Shown piece by piece: positions 1 through 11,118 of a DNA stretch of 64,000 bases. A model generated the notes under the pieces. It saw only the letters and a program-made list of their open reading frames with translations. It made no database searches and had not been told where the DNA came from. A program made the position numbers and the translations under genes. The stretch is from Chamaecrista fasciculata (Eukaryota > Streptophyta > Magnoliopsida > Fabales > Fabaceae): contig QANZ01002469.1 in assembly GCA_003254925.1 (NCBI GenBank), positions 56,648-120,647 on the forward strand, in the 5' to 3' direction. Within the stretch, counting starts at the first letter, position 1, and every line of letters begins with the position of its first letter.

Positions 1-1592
1 TTCCTTTCGTAAGGTATTCATCAATAAATCAGAAAATTGAATCTTTAACTGACAATGAACCAATATCACTTCTTTTGATGGTTGAACTTTTTGAATAAAA
101 TAAAATCTCAATAGTTGAATTTTGTTCTTGATAATCAACTCAATCTCCCCCAGCGATGATTTTCGCCAAACTGATATATCACTTGGTTTAGAAACATTTT
201 CAAATTCTGAGATGACAAGATTGCAATTTTGTTGTACATCTTGCAAAGGTCTTGTTTCTTCAAAAGAACCATTAAAAACTGTTTCACCATCAATTGTTGT
301 TTTTGGCACATTCTGAACATTGGCTTCAACTTCATTACATTGCATAATAAATTTCTTATTCTTCATTGGTATGCTCAGTAATGCAATACCATTAGTATCA
401 AAGATGGTACAACTATTCCCTTTAAATTCAAGAGAATATCCTTTTTCCCATATTTGACAAACACTTAATAAATTTTGACTTAAATTAGGTACAAACAAAA
501 CATTGGTGATAAGTTTAATACCTGCTAAAGTCTCTATTTTAACCGTGTCTTTGCCTTTCACATTTAGGGACTCTCCATTCCCTATTTGCACTTTGGAGTT
601 GAAACTTTTGTCAAGATTTTTGAAAATTACCTCATTGTATGACATATGATTAGTGCATCCACTATCAATAAGCCAATTGTTGTTGGAGTTAACACTTTGA
701 AAACAAGAGGCAACAAGTAATTCTTCTAGTTCAACTTCAGACTCAACAACTTGAGTTTGTTGATTTTTTTTTTTTTTTTGGTGATTTTGATTCTTCAATT
801 TGCAGACCTTTGCAATATGACTCGTTTGCTTGCAATTTCCACATATAGCATCTGGTCTCCACCAACAATATTTCTCCAGATGATTAGTCTTCTTGCCATG
901 TTGACAGGGAGGATATATTTTTTTGCCTTCTTTATTCTTGAATTATTTGCCTCTAGTTCGTGCCAAAAGAGCACCTTCAACTGTTGTGCATTCTCTAAAT
1001 ATCCTTTGTTGCTCTTGCGCTTGAAGAGCACTCATTAGCTCACATAATGAGATTTCATTTAAGTCCTTGGACTCTTCAAGAGAGGAGATTTTGGATTCAA
1101 ATCTCTCAGGAAGAGTTACAAGAACTTTTTTTACAATTCTTTTCTCAGGAAAATCTTCACCAAGCAGCCTAATGTTATTAACAATAAGAGAAATTCGGTA
1201 AGCATACTCACTAATTGTTTCGTTCTCCTTCATCTTCAAGGACTCGAATCCTCTTTTCATATTTAAAACTCGCATTTGACGTGTTCGATCATTGCCTTGA
1301 TATTCTTCTTTCAATCTATCCCAAGCCTCTTTTGCTGTACTGCACACCATAATTCTGTAGAACAAAGAATCTGCAACTGAATTTTGAATGAGTCACTTGA
1401 CTTTGGATCTCTTTGCCTTTTCTTCATTGTAGGATTTGATTTGGGCCAAGGTAGGAATTTCTCGAAGAGGAGGTATTGGTATATCTTGGGAGGGTGATAG
1501 GAGGGTTTAGAGTTTGGTTGCTAGATGACATTTTTTATGGACTAAAAAATGGTGTTTAATCCCGAAAGATCAACTATGGCTCTGATACCAAT
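1..1592 (-). mobile_element. Ty1/copia internal region, gag-protease joined to the polyprotein C-terminus (defective)
   Basis: Read on the minus strand, a copia gag (UBN2-type, clearest at 943-1365) is followed in the same frame by zinc knuckles (CGNCKQTSHIAKVC near 800-850) and the aspartic protease active site IDSGCTNHM near 660. The frame then passes to a stretch at 1-60 (VHCQLKIQFSDLLMNTL) that resembles the extreme C-terminus of copia polyproteins (consensus like CKTxDQxADIxTKxL). Integrase and almost all of the reverse transcriptase are missing, so the element is internally deleted. In-frame stops occur at 943-945 (TAA) and about 1393-1395 (TGA). The N-terminal methionine (about 1531) is in another frame from gag. 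The element cannot transpose by itself. Its second LTR would lie just left of the window. Confidence 0.82.
1579..1590 (-). other. Primer-binding site of the copia element
   Basis: The minus strand reads TGGTATCAGAGC, the usual plant copia primer-binding site matching the 3' end of initiator tRNA-Met. It lies 2 bases from the LTR edge and fixes the element's orientation. Confidence 0.9.
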
Positions 1593-1906
1593 TGTTGGTT
1601 TTTTTAAAGGAAGGATTCGAATTTTAAATTTGGGAAAGAGAGAAAGGAGAGTTTTTTTTTTCTGAAAAGGTTGAAATCTGATTGCATTTTATTCCTGACT
1701 TCATAATAATTTATACAAGATGAAAAATAACAAACTCCCTAATTTTCTAGGTTACAAAATTCAAACTGAAATGTGAAGATAACAATAATCTTAAATCCTA
1801 ATTATAAAAATAAAATAAATAACCTAACAATAAATATCTTGGAAGATATTTTATTCAAATTTAAAAAGATAACAGAATATTGGAACTAAAATGCCACATG
1901 TCAACA
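1593..1906 (-). repeat. 5' LTR of the copia element
   Basis: The LTR begins (plus-strand view) with TGTTGG at 1593, next to the primer-binding site. On the minus strand it holds a TATAAATTATT promoter-like box near 1706-1714 and an AATAAA signal near 1690. The outer edge is uncertain: either about 1829 (CCTAACA, a near inverted match of TGTTGG) or about 1906 (TCAACA). No partner LTR is in the window. Confidence 0.65.
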
Positions 1907-1924
1907 TGTTGCTTATTTTCTTAA

Positions 1925-2461
1925 GGTTAAAGGGTCATTTTGGTCCTAAATGTATGCACGAATGTTCATTTTGGTCCATTATGTTTCAAAATATTCAAAT
2001 TGGTTCTAAATGTTTGCAAAATGTTTTATTTTGGTCCAAACTATTGAATATGACTTGTTTCAAGTTCAAACGTGACGAATTTAGAGTTACATATTGTTCT
2101 AGAAAAGTACTTTCTCTATCAAGTTGGGACCTTCAGTAAACGAGGTCAAATTAGTCCTAAAAGTAGACCTCTCGTTTTATGGTCAAACAAGCAAAGTTGA
2201 TTATATTTCTCTCGTTTTAAATTCGAATGCGATGAATTCAGAACTAGGAGTTCCTCTTAACAAGCCCTTTGAACTTGAAATGAGAGATGAGAGAAATATG
2301 ACCAAATTCAAAAGTTTGGGACCAAAATGAAACATTTTACCAATATTAGGACCAAAATGAATCATTTTGCCAACATTTAGGACCAATTTGAACATTTTGA
2401 AACATATTGGACCAAAATAAACATAATGGTATACATTTAGGACCAAAATGAACCTTTTACC
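1925..2461. mobile_element. Fold-back MULE-MITE, copy 1 (TTTGGTCC family)
   Basis: The two ends are long inverted repeats built of the phrase CATTTTGGTCCTAAATGT. The termini GGTTAAAGGGTCATTTTGG and its inverse partner GGTAAAAGGTTCATTTTGG are flanked by a perfect 9-bp direct repeat, TTTTCTTAA, at 1916-1924 and 2462-2470. A 9-bp target duplication is the Mutator superfamily signature. The centre (about 2050-2290) holds a conserved non-coding core with motifs such as AATTCGAATGCGATGAATTC, also found in copies at 20.8 and 28.7 kb. No transposase is present. Confidence 0.85.
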
Positions 2462-2470
2462 TTTTCTTAA

Positions 2471-2776
2471 TGGTTTAAAATAGATAAAAAAACCCTTAAT
2501 TTAATCATGCCCATTGGATTGTTCTGTGTACGTTTAACTGGGTAAACTAAAACCTATGGGCTATTGGGCTATGGGTTTAGTGTGTGGAGGGTCCCACTCA
2601 CAAAAGCATGGCATTTTTATTATTATTAACTTTCGTGATCTTCTCTTCGCTTGGAAGAGCTTCTCTTCTCCCTAAAGTCTAGTGTGAGAGAGATCTTCCT
2701 CTTTTGAAAAGTGGAGGTTTCTTTAATCTTTTTCCACTATAATTCTTCGCTCCAGTGTTCTGTTTGCTTCTAAATT
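2471..2776. other. Intergenic sequence leading into the LINE relic
   Basis: No gene is seen. The last part (about 2630-2776) precedes the LINE ORF1 start and may be its 5' leader. Confidence 0.4.
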
Positions 2777-3312
2777 ATGGAGGTTGTTCAGTTAGAATCG
2801 AAGGAAGGTGATAATATCTAGCTGGAAAACAATGTGAGTAAATCAATAGCTATATCCAAACATGCTCTAGTAGGGAGTTTGATCACAGAAAACGCTCAGA
2901 ATAGGAAGGTGACAAAGGAGATGATTCTGAAGAGTTGGGGTTATCCCAAAGGACTGCATATTATTGATCTGAGCACTAATACTTGTTTAATTTTAATGAA
3001 TGTATGACTCTTAGGAGAATACTCCAAGAAGCTCCATGGAATATTTTGGGCTTTCTTCTATGTCTGCAAAGATGGACTCTAGAACTTACCTTACATGAAG
3101 TAGATTTTAGTTACACTCCTTTTTGGATTCAAATTCATGGAGTTCCTCTTGAAGGCTTCTCCAAGGAAAATGTAAGGAAAATAGCCAGCAAAGTGGGGGA
3201 AATAGAGGAGGTTGAAGATCCTATAGTGGGGAATAAGATTGTTCGTGGTTTCCTTAGAGCAAGGGTGCTGGTTGATATCACGAAACCTGATTCACATATT
3301 TTATTAGATTAG
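2777..3312 (+). pseudogene. LINE (L1-type) ORF1 relic, DUF4283-type
   Basis: An ATG at 2777 opens a broken frame with an early TAG (near 2818). About 200 bases on it shifts frame into an open stretch, 2983-3312. This holds the plant LINE ORF1 / DUF4283 pattern: a tryptophan-rich start (EAPWNILGFLLCLQRW), then PFWIQIHGVPLEGFSKENVRKI and VGEIEEVEDP. The zinc knuckle and ORF2 are absent, so this is a 3'-truncated fragment. It is oriented like the LINE at 17.4 kb but is a separate piece. Confidence 0.75.
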
Positions 3313-3494
3313 TCGCATACTATTCAAATTGCCACATGTTGGCTACTAACTCTCACTCAAATAAAACACTTTAAACAATTTAGATAGTCACATACTATTT
3401 AAATTCTCACTTTTTTTTGTGTGTTAGGATAAAGTTTAGGTTGGTCATATGCGGACCTTAGACTCCCACTAGCGACTTTGTTTTTCTTTTTGGG

Positions 3495-3920
3495 TAAATT
3501 ACACTTTGGTATCTTGTTTTATGGACCAATTTCACTTTGGTACCTTATTCTTTCAGAGTGACATTTTGGTGCCCTATTCTTTGCGTTGTTAACACTTTGA
3601 TACCCAAATTTATTTTTTTGTTAAATTTTGATGGCGAAGTCGCACATGACCATCACGTGCACAATAATAAGACCCAAATGTCCATTTCTCTCTCATTTTC
3701 ACGATTTAGACGCTAAAGCACTCAAAAATTGTGAAACACACTAAGATTCAAAGTGTGAGGATTTTAGAATGTTTTATCGTTTGAATCGTGAAAAATAGAC
3801 ATTTGGGTATTTTTACTCTGCATGTGATGGTTACGTGCGACTTCGTCGACACAACTTAATAAAAAAAACAAATTTGGGTACCAAAGTGTTAATGGTGCAA
3901 AGAACAAAATACCAAAGTGT
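3495..3920. mobile_element. Fold-back element, GGTAAATTACACTTTGGTA family
   Basis: The left arm (about 3495-3720) recurs inverted at about 3780-3920, including the blocks GGTACCAAAGTG / CACTTTGGTA, GACTTCG and CATTTGGG. The right arm lacks roughly 90 outer bases. The terminal motif matches the larger element at 15121-16323. It is non-coding. No target duplication could be read because of the end loss. Confidence 0.6.
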
Positions 3921-4583
3921 ATTTAAAATTTAAAATTTTATATTTATGAAGGAAGGATGAGAATGAGGAATTAAAAGTTAATCACTTATTCTCTTCCCTT
4001 GAGTAATCAACTTTCTAAATAAGATGAAGACGTCTCAAATCTTTTTCTCTTCCCTCTCCTTCTCCTCTTAATCTCCAATCCAAACATATCTTAAATTGGA
4101 ATATTTTGAAGGAGATATCAACACCCAACAAAGAGAGAAGATACGAGGAGTTAGCCTTCCTTGCCCTTCTCCCCCAATCTCTTCCATTCTCTTCTCCTCC
4201 TAATTGTCAAACATATCTTAAAAATCATTTTAACCAAAAAAGAAAGAAATAGATTAAAATGAATAAATGAAAAACTAAAAAAACTTAAGTAACACACTAA
4301 TTCTATATAAAAAGATTATGTATAATTGTATAAATCGATTCTTTCTATACTTTTTATAATTTTTTTAGTGAAGTCACTATTATTCAAATAAACATATTTT
4401 TCGTAATAATATAAAATTAGCAGGAAGAAAAAAACACTAAAATTGGATGAAAAAAAAAGCCTCAAATAAAATGAAAATCTTTTTATGAGAAAAAATTAGT
4501 ATGTTTCTTTTGAGATCAAATAGGATTTAGAAAATCGATAAATATTTTAAATTTAGATTGAGATATTGAAGAAAAAAAAGGAG
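3921..4583. other. AT-rich intergenic sequence with degraded repeats
   Basis: No coding capacity is seen. The phrase CAAACATATCTTAAA occurs at about 4083 and 4208, beside pyrimidine-rich blocks, which suggests remains of a small MITE, but its limits are unclear. Confidence 0.35.
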
Positions 4584-5640
4584 GAAACATACTTTTTGGT
4601 CCCTGAATGTTTACTCAGTCAACTATTTAGTTGCTAAAAAATGAAAATAGACGATTTGGTCCCTAATTTCTTATAAACGTCAACTATTTAGCTATTTAGT
4701 CCTTTAGACGTTTTTCGTTAATTAACCTACTGATGTGGTCTTAATTACTGAGTTGGATCCATTAAGTGACACCTTAGCATCCTAATCAGATTTTCACATC
4801 AGCTTATTAAAATCTCACTTGCATTCATCTTTGTTCATAAGGTGTTTTCGCCGTCTTCGATGATCAACGATGTTGAGCTGCGACCTTACCACTGGAATTG
4901 TAACTGTGCCCACCATAAGGTCCATCAACTAGAAATGACACAATAGATTCACATGGAAACCTTCGACGACCTTAATTACAAATCTAGTAAATCCATTTAA
5001 ACTAATCGAAACCTAATATAGATGAGAATTATTAAATGCAAATAATAGTAAACAGAGAAATAAACAAATAAAGAAAGAAAGAAAGAAAGAGGGGTAGAAT
5101 CATACTCAAACCTTGAAATCACGAAACCCTAATTATTTCCCCAACTATATCTCTTAGATCTATGAAGTCTATGTGACTATATGGTGCTTTCCCTAGATAG
5201 CGACAACAAGGAATGAAGACAATGAGGAATGAGCAGAACTCGTCGCCATGACCAAGCTCTCTTCACTCTGTGACCTCCTAATTGGATACAAGACATTGTT
5301 TCCTAACTTTCTATGGAGGATGCAATCGTAGTTCCGATAGTAAGGTCGTTGCATGACGTCGTTTTCGTAGCTAGGGAGGCAACCTTCAAAGATGCATCGA
5401 AAAACGTCGTCTGAACAAAGACGAATGTGAGTAAGATTTCAATTTTTGGGGTGGTGATATTTTATTTCTTGAGTTTTCTTTATTAAACTGATGTGGAAAT
5501 TTAATTAGGATACTATAGTGTCACTTAACAAATCCAACTAATTATCAATTAATGACCACATTAGCAAGTAATTACCACAAAAGATACGAGGAACTAAATA
5601 GTTAGCTCAATAAAAATTCATAGACCAAAAAATAGATTTC
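4584..5640. mobile_element. Long-TIR fold-back element with unique interior (Pack-type candidate)
   Basis: Arms of about 230-260 bases (4584-4850 and 5400-5640) are inverted copies. Shared blocks include TTTTTGGTC, AACTATTTAG, a stretch around TTGGATCC/TTAAGTGACAC, CACATCAG, and CTTTGTTC at the inner edge. The roughly 550-base interior is not inverted. It is less AT-rich than the surroundings and carries a GAAA microsatellite near 5073-5092. It looks like captured host sequence, but I cannot name a gene in it. No clear 9-bp target duplication is visible. Confidence 0.65.
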
Positions 5641-6107
5641 TTACAAAAAGAAAAAGAAGTCATTCATAAAATATAGTTCCATAAAAGCCACGTGTCCAAT
5701 AGAAAAATCCTAGTCACATGACATAAGCACAAATTAGGTTGTAAATTGTAAAATTCCACATCCCTTGGGTGTGCGTTCGACACTTTACCGCGTGTAGCCC
5801 TCTTTTTTTCCTCTCATATAAATTGAACTGAAGGGTCCTGAGCTTATCTCGCATTTACTTTCTTTATTAGAGGTTTTGCTTTCTCTTTCTCTTTCTCTCG
5901 CGTTCGATTTTCACTCGCTAGGGTTTCCTTTCTATCTCCCGACTGAGTTTAATTCCAGTCTCGGTTTTTGATCATATTGAGATTATTGTCTTAGGGTTCT
6001 ATTCTCCTTCTTCCTCGTCGATTAGGGTTTAATTAAGGGTTTTCTAGATCACCAATAGTTTGAGGCTTTTTTGGGTGTTTTCATTCGAGTGAAGGAAGCT
6101 GTGAACG
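5641..6107 (+). promoter_or_regulatory. Promoter and 5' leader of the RRM gene
   Basis: TATAAAT at 5817-5823 is followed by a likely transcription start some 30 bases on. A CT-rich leader (about 5878-5900) and several TAGGGTTT motifs (5920, 5992, 6024), typical of plant genes for RNA and ribosome functions, follow. The leader of roughly 250 bases runs to the ATG at 6108. The TIR element ends only about 180 bases upstream of the TATA box. Confidence 0.65.
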
Positions 6108-9100
6108 ATGCCTCCGAGGACGGTGAAGCGAGGGGCGGCGGCTGCGGCGAAGAGAGGAGGCAGAGCTGCTAGAGGAACGATGAAGCCTACCCATAATCAG
6201 CAGCAGCATCATGAGGCCGCAGAAGAGGTTTTGAAGCATGAAGAGAGGCCTTCTGTAGAGGAGGAAGTCAAGGGCGAAGAGAAGCCTGTTGTCGAGGAGA
6301 AACCGGTTGTTGAGGAGAAACCGGTCCTTGAGGAGAGGCAACTGGGTATTGATATGAACCAGGTGGGTTTTGATATGAACCAACTGGCTTCAGAGGCTGA
6401 ATTAGAAGCGAATCTTGAGACTAATGGGTCGGCTGCTTCGAAAAGTAAGCGCCTTATCTTCTTTATTTCTTTTTTCTTTTTTGTTTTTTGTTTTTCGGGT
6501 TGCTTTAATTTTAGTACTTTGATGAATTATTATGAATTCCCCTGTTTCTTTAGATGCAAATTAATGGATATTTCAAACATAAATTGATGTTTTATTTGTT
6601 TGAGTTGGATCGGTAAATGATGTGTTTCCCCTACCCTCAATTGTGCAGTGAAAGCTTGTGATTGTTGTTCCTTTGTTCTTTATGATGATGAACGAATGAT
6701 TCTAGTCAGTGTGCATAAGAAATCAACATAAAGCTTTACCAAATGCATTTATTTGATTTTTTGCGTGTGTGTGTGGACTCGACCACGTTTTCCTGGATTT
6801 GGGAGGGCTGTTGGATGGAGATCCTTTGGTTTTTGGACCTATCCCCGAGCATATGGGTTGAATCGTGATGGTGGATTTCTTAGGTTCTATTTCAGATCAT
6901 GTATGTGTAGTGTTATATTTCATGCTATGTTGATATGATTATGGGATTTTGGAAATAACTTCCAACGGGGAATGAAGAGGATTCTTTATGGAATATGGAC
7001 TACCTTAATTTAAATAAGATGTTGGAAAAGATAAGTCTGTTTTGACTGGGATTATATGATACCTTTATTTTATGGCAGACAATGAAGAGGAGGTTAAGGA
7101 GTCAATAGATGAATATGAAAAAGATGAACGCTTGGATCTGGAGGATAATGATCCAGAGTATGAACCTGAGGAGTATGGTGGAGTTGATTATGATGAGAAA
7201 GAAATTGAACATGATGAGGTTCAGGAAGGAGATGAAGTAGAGGATGAACCTGAGGAGAATGTAGGTGAAGAAGAGGGCGATGTGGGTGAGGAGGAAGTTG
7301 AAGATGTTCATGAAGATCTCGAGGGTGAAGAGGATGATGAACATGCTGGAGAGGAGCATGAGCATGCAGAGATGGCTGATGTTGAAGAAAAGGAACACCA
7401 TGAAGGTTTGAAAGAGAGGAGGAAGCGAAAGGAATTTGAGGTATTTGTTGGGGGCCTGGATAAAGATGCTACTGAGGATGATCTAAGGAAGGCTTTCAGT
7501 GCAGTGGGTGAGGTTATAGAAGTGAGGCTGATGATGAATCCTCAGACTGAAAAGAACAAGGGTTTTGCATTCTTGCGTTTTGCAACTGTAGAACAAGCTA
7601 AGCGAGCTGTGACAGAGCTAAAAAATCCAGTGGTAACCTTTGATCTACTCATGGTTACTTGGTTAGAGTGGACTTCAAATTCTTCACATACTAAATTATA
7701 TGTTTTGAAAATTTGATCACTGCAATTTCAGATTAATGGCAAACAATGTGGTGTTACCCCAAGTCAGGACAGTGATACCCTCTTTCTGGGTAACATATGC
7801 AAGACATGGACAAAGGAAGCTGTAAGTATATTATTGGTCTATGTCACATCACCCTCAAGGCCTGGGTTATATTTTTCAGTGATTATAATTCAAATGTGCT
7901 GTCTTTCTGACTGTAAATCTAACTTTTGGTGCCAGTTAAAGGAGAAGTTAAAGCATTATGGAGTTGAAAATGTTGAGGATTTGACTTTAGTAGAAGATAG
8001 TAACAATGAGGGAATGAATCGAGGATTTGCTTTTTTAGAATTTTCATCTCGCTCTGATGCTATGGATGCCTTCAAGCGATTGCAGAAGAGAGATGTTGTG
8101 TTTGGTGTTGAAAGGCCTGCAAAGGTTTCCTTTGCAGATTCCTTTATTGATCCGGGTGATGAAATTATGGCTCAGGTAATATTTTGGATCTGGATTCATT
8201 GCCGTTTTACCTGGCTTTATTATTATATAGATCTGCAAATTTCTTGACCTTCTTGAAGCTATTGGTCTTGCTTTTTAGATAAACACTTTTTTTACTTTAT
8301 TTTATGGTTGATTAGTAATTTTCTTAGATCGTAGCTGTTTAATTGTGAATGGGGAGGGTCTGAGATTTTTGTTTGAGAGTTTGTGCATGCGTCAAGTGGG
8401 TTTTGGTGCTAAGGTGGTACTTTTCAATTGCCAATAACGAGTTTTAAAGTTACAGGTTAAAACTGTGTTCGTTGATGGCCTGCCTCCTTCATGGGATGAG
8501 GATCGTGTACGAGCTCTTCTTAAGAGATATGGGGAGATAGAGAAGATTGAACTTGCCAGAAACATGCCTTCTGCCAAGAGGAAGGACTTTGGATTTGTTA
8601 CATTTGATACTCATGATGCTGCTGTCACATGTGCTAAAAGCATTAACAATGCAGAGTTAGGTGAAGCGGACAGCAAGGTCTGTATAAGCTTTCAATAAAA
8701 CTGTACATGTTCAACTGTTTAATTTTGGTATCTTGTGATGTTCCATCCAGTTATTAGAAGTTCTCTGTGATGCTGTGCCACTTTTGCTTACTGAATCTAC
8801 ATAGCATACTGTTAGTGTGCGGGATGTGCACCATTGGCAGTAAAGCTGTCAGAGGTTCCTGGACCAAGTTTCCAGTCCCCTTTTGCTCCTTCAGACTTTA
8901 TTTTCTGTCCTCTAACTTTGTGTTTGGCTTCTCTCACTGCTCTGTTTTTGTATCTGTCATTCTTTGTTCAGTTCTATCTCTTTTACTCTGTTTTTCCTCT
9001 TAGGGACTTAGGGTTTCTTCTCTTTCCATTTATTCTTTTTCATCTAAGTTTTTCCCCTATTTTTTTTATATCTTCTGTTTTTTCTATTTCTTCTTTTTTC

Positions 9101-11118
9101 TTGATATTTTTAGAATAAATAATGCATTTATATTATGAACTTATAAAGCAAGCCAGATGTGTGCAAGAAAGATATAAACATGTCTGAACTTTGGCTTCAT
9201 TTCAGCTGTTGCTGTCTGTTTTTTGTGTTAGATGAGAGGTCATATGCTTGCTTTATTTTTTTGTAGTCTTAAGTCTTAACTTTGGGTTTTAGAGGAATCA
9301 AAACAAATTTACATTTTGTAAACTAACTAAACCAGAAGGCCTAACCCATAATAATAGTATGAAGTTTTTTTTTTCTTAAAAATGTCTCAAATGACCTGGT
9401 TGTTTTTCTATTTTTGAGCCTAGTTCTCTGTCCAATTTGACCTGAAGTGACACAAACAGAAGTTTGAGTTATTTTTTTATCAGTATAAATAAATTGTCTT
9501 ATTGTTTGTTATACAATTATGTGATTGTTGTGGCCTTGTGCATCCTTGAGCCTTGTGTTTCGGTCTCCAGAACCTCTTTTTTGGCAATTGTTTGTTGTGC
9601 ACCATTGACAACTTTGCTTTCCATCTACTCTCAGGCAAAAGTTAGGGCTAGATTATCACGACCACTTCAGAGAGGTCGTGGAAAGCATGTAGGTCATGGG
9701 GACTTCCGTTCTAGTCGCAGTTCTGGAAGAGTCTCCAAGCCTTCATGGAGTCGACCACTACCTCGTAGTTTTCCTCCCCGTGGGATAAGAAGCATTGGAA
9801 GTCGTGTCCCACCAGGCAGGCCTGTTAGTGTGAGAGATAGACGTCCAGTGATGTCCATGCCTGTAAGAGCCAGGCCAGTGGCTCCTCCAGCTAGATCATA
9901 TGAAAGGAGACCAGCTGGTATGGATTTCACTGTAGTTATGAAACACATCTTTCCTATTGGTTATTCTACTACATAAATAATATTTTTTCTTGTTTTATAG
10001 TTCCTGCATATCCAAAAAGTACCATGAAGAGGGATTATGGTCGGCGTGAAGATTTGCCACCTCCAAGAAGTCGAGTAGCTGCAGATTATGAATCTAGGGT
10101 GCCATCTGAGAGACGCCCGTCTTATAGGGACTATCCAACTCGTGAGCCTGCCTACTCTGACCTTCCTAGAAGTACATCTCGAGCTACACAGAGGAGGGGG
10201 GGTTATGTGGATGATGGCTATAGCCAAAGATTTGAGAGGCCTCCTCCTCCACCTCCCCACCCAAGTTATCGTGAAGGACGTCCACGCGATTATGACACCC
10301 TCTCTGGCTCAAAACGCCAATATGCTGCCATAGTAAGTATCTCTTATTTATTTGTATAGGAACAATTTCAATTGGCAGACTTATTTAGTTTCATGTTGTT
10401 AGAGTTGGTTAATGAAAATCTGCACGCATTAATATTTACCAGGATGACATTCCTCCAAGATATGCTGACACTGGTGCTCGCCAATCAAGAGCTAGATTGG
10501 ACTACGATTATGGAGGCAGTGCATCACAGTATGGGGATGCCTATGGTGATAGGTTAGTTTTCCTGTAAATTATATAGTTCATGCATGAGCTTTTGTGCTT
10601 TGTTTGGTTTGTGGTTAACATTCTTTGCATTGTGATTGGTAGACTTGGGAGATCAAGTGTTGGATATGGTGGCAGCAGAAGTTCTATTTCAAGTCAAGAC
10701 TCACATGGGATGTATAGCAGTCGCCAGGGTATGACTTACAGTGGCAGTGGAGGTTGGTTAATTTCAAATAATTTCATGTTCAATATCACAATTTCATCTT
10801 CACACAATATCCAAGGATTGTTTATGCCTTACATCTTTATCATTTGTGGCATCTCAGGTTCTTATGGTGGTAGTGATGTTGGTGGTATGTACTCATCAAG
10901 TTATGGTGGTGATTACATGCCTCGTGGAAATGATGTATATTCCTTTCATTTTCCTTTCCCATTTCTTTGTTGATGTTCCTCATAGGTGTGTTTGTTCACC
11001 CATATTTCTATGCTTATGTTTTTAGGTCGGTGGTAGCTCGTACTCAATGTATTCTGGCAGAGGTGTGGGCGGTAGTGGCAGTTACATGGGTGGTAGTGGA
11101 TCTGGGTCTTATTACTAA
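6108..11118 (+). CDS. RNA-binding protein with three RRMs, hnRNP Q / LIF2-like
   Basis: Eleven coding exons join in frame: 6108-6444, 7079-7632, 7732-7821, 7936-8175, 8456-8677, 9635-9917, 10001-10332, 10443-10552, 10643-10752, 10858-10934, 11026-11118. Every junction is GT/AG, giving 815 residues. Order: a basic N-terminus, a Glu/Asp-rich stretch (about 113-225), RRM1 (about 231-305; RNP2 VFVGGL, RNP1 KGFAFLRF), RRM2 (about 312-395; LFLGNI, RGFAFLEF) and RRM3 (about 409-485; VFVDGL, DFGFVTF). The tail is rich in Arg, Pro, Gly, Ser and Tyr (RGRG, YGG, GGS). This layout is that of plant hnRNP Q/R-like proteins, including LIF2, which binds RNA and the Polycomb reader LHP1. Length and tail resemble the longer Arabidopsis member At2g44710 (from memory). 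A nuclear role in RNA processing or chromatin is inferred. The gene looks intact. Confidence 0.92.

Noticed and set aside
7102-7401. Minus-strand open frame of 99 codons
   Set aside because: It is the antisense shadow of the Glu/Asp-rich segment of the RRM protein.
8834-9118. Hydrophobic open frames as a small membrane protein
   Set aside because: They lie in intron 5 of the RRM gene in a T-rich stretch that translates to Phe/Leu/Ser by composition alone.
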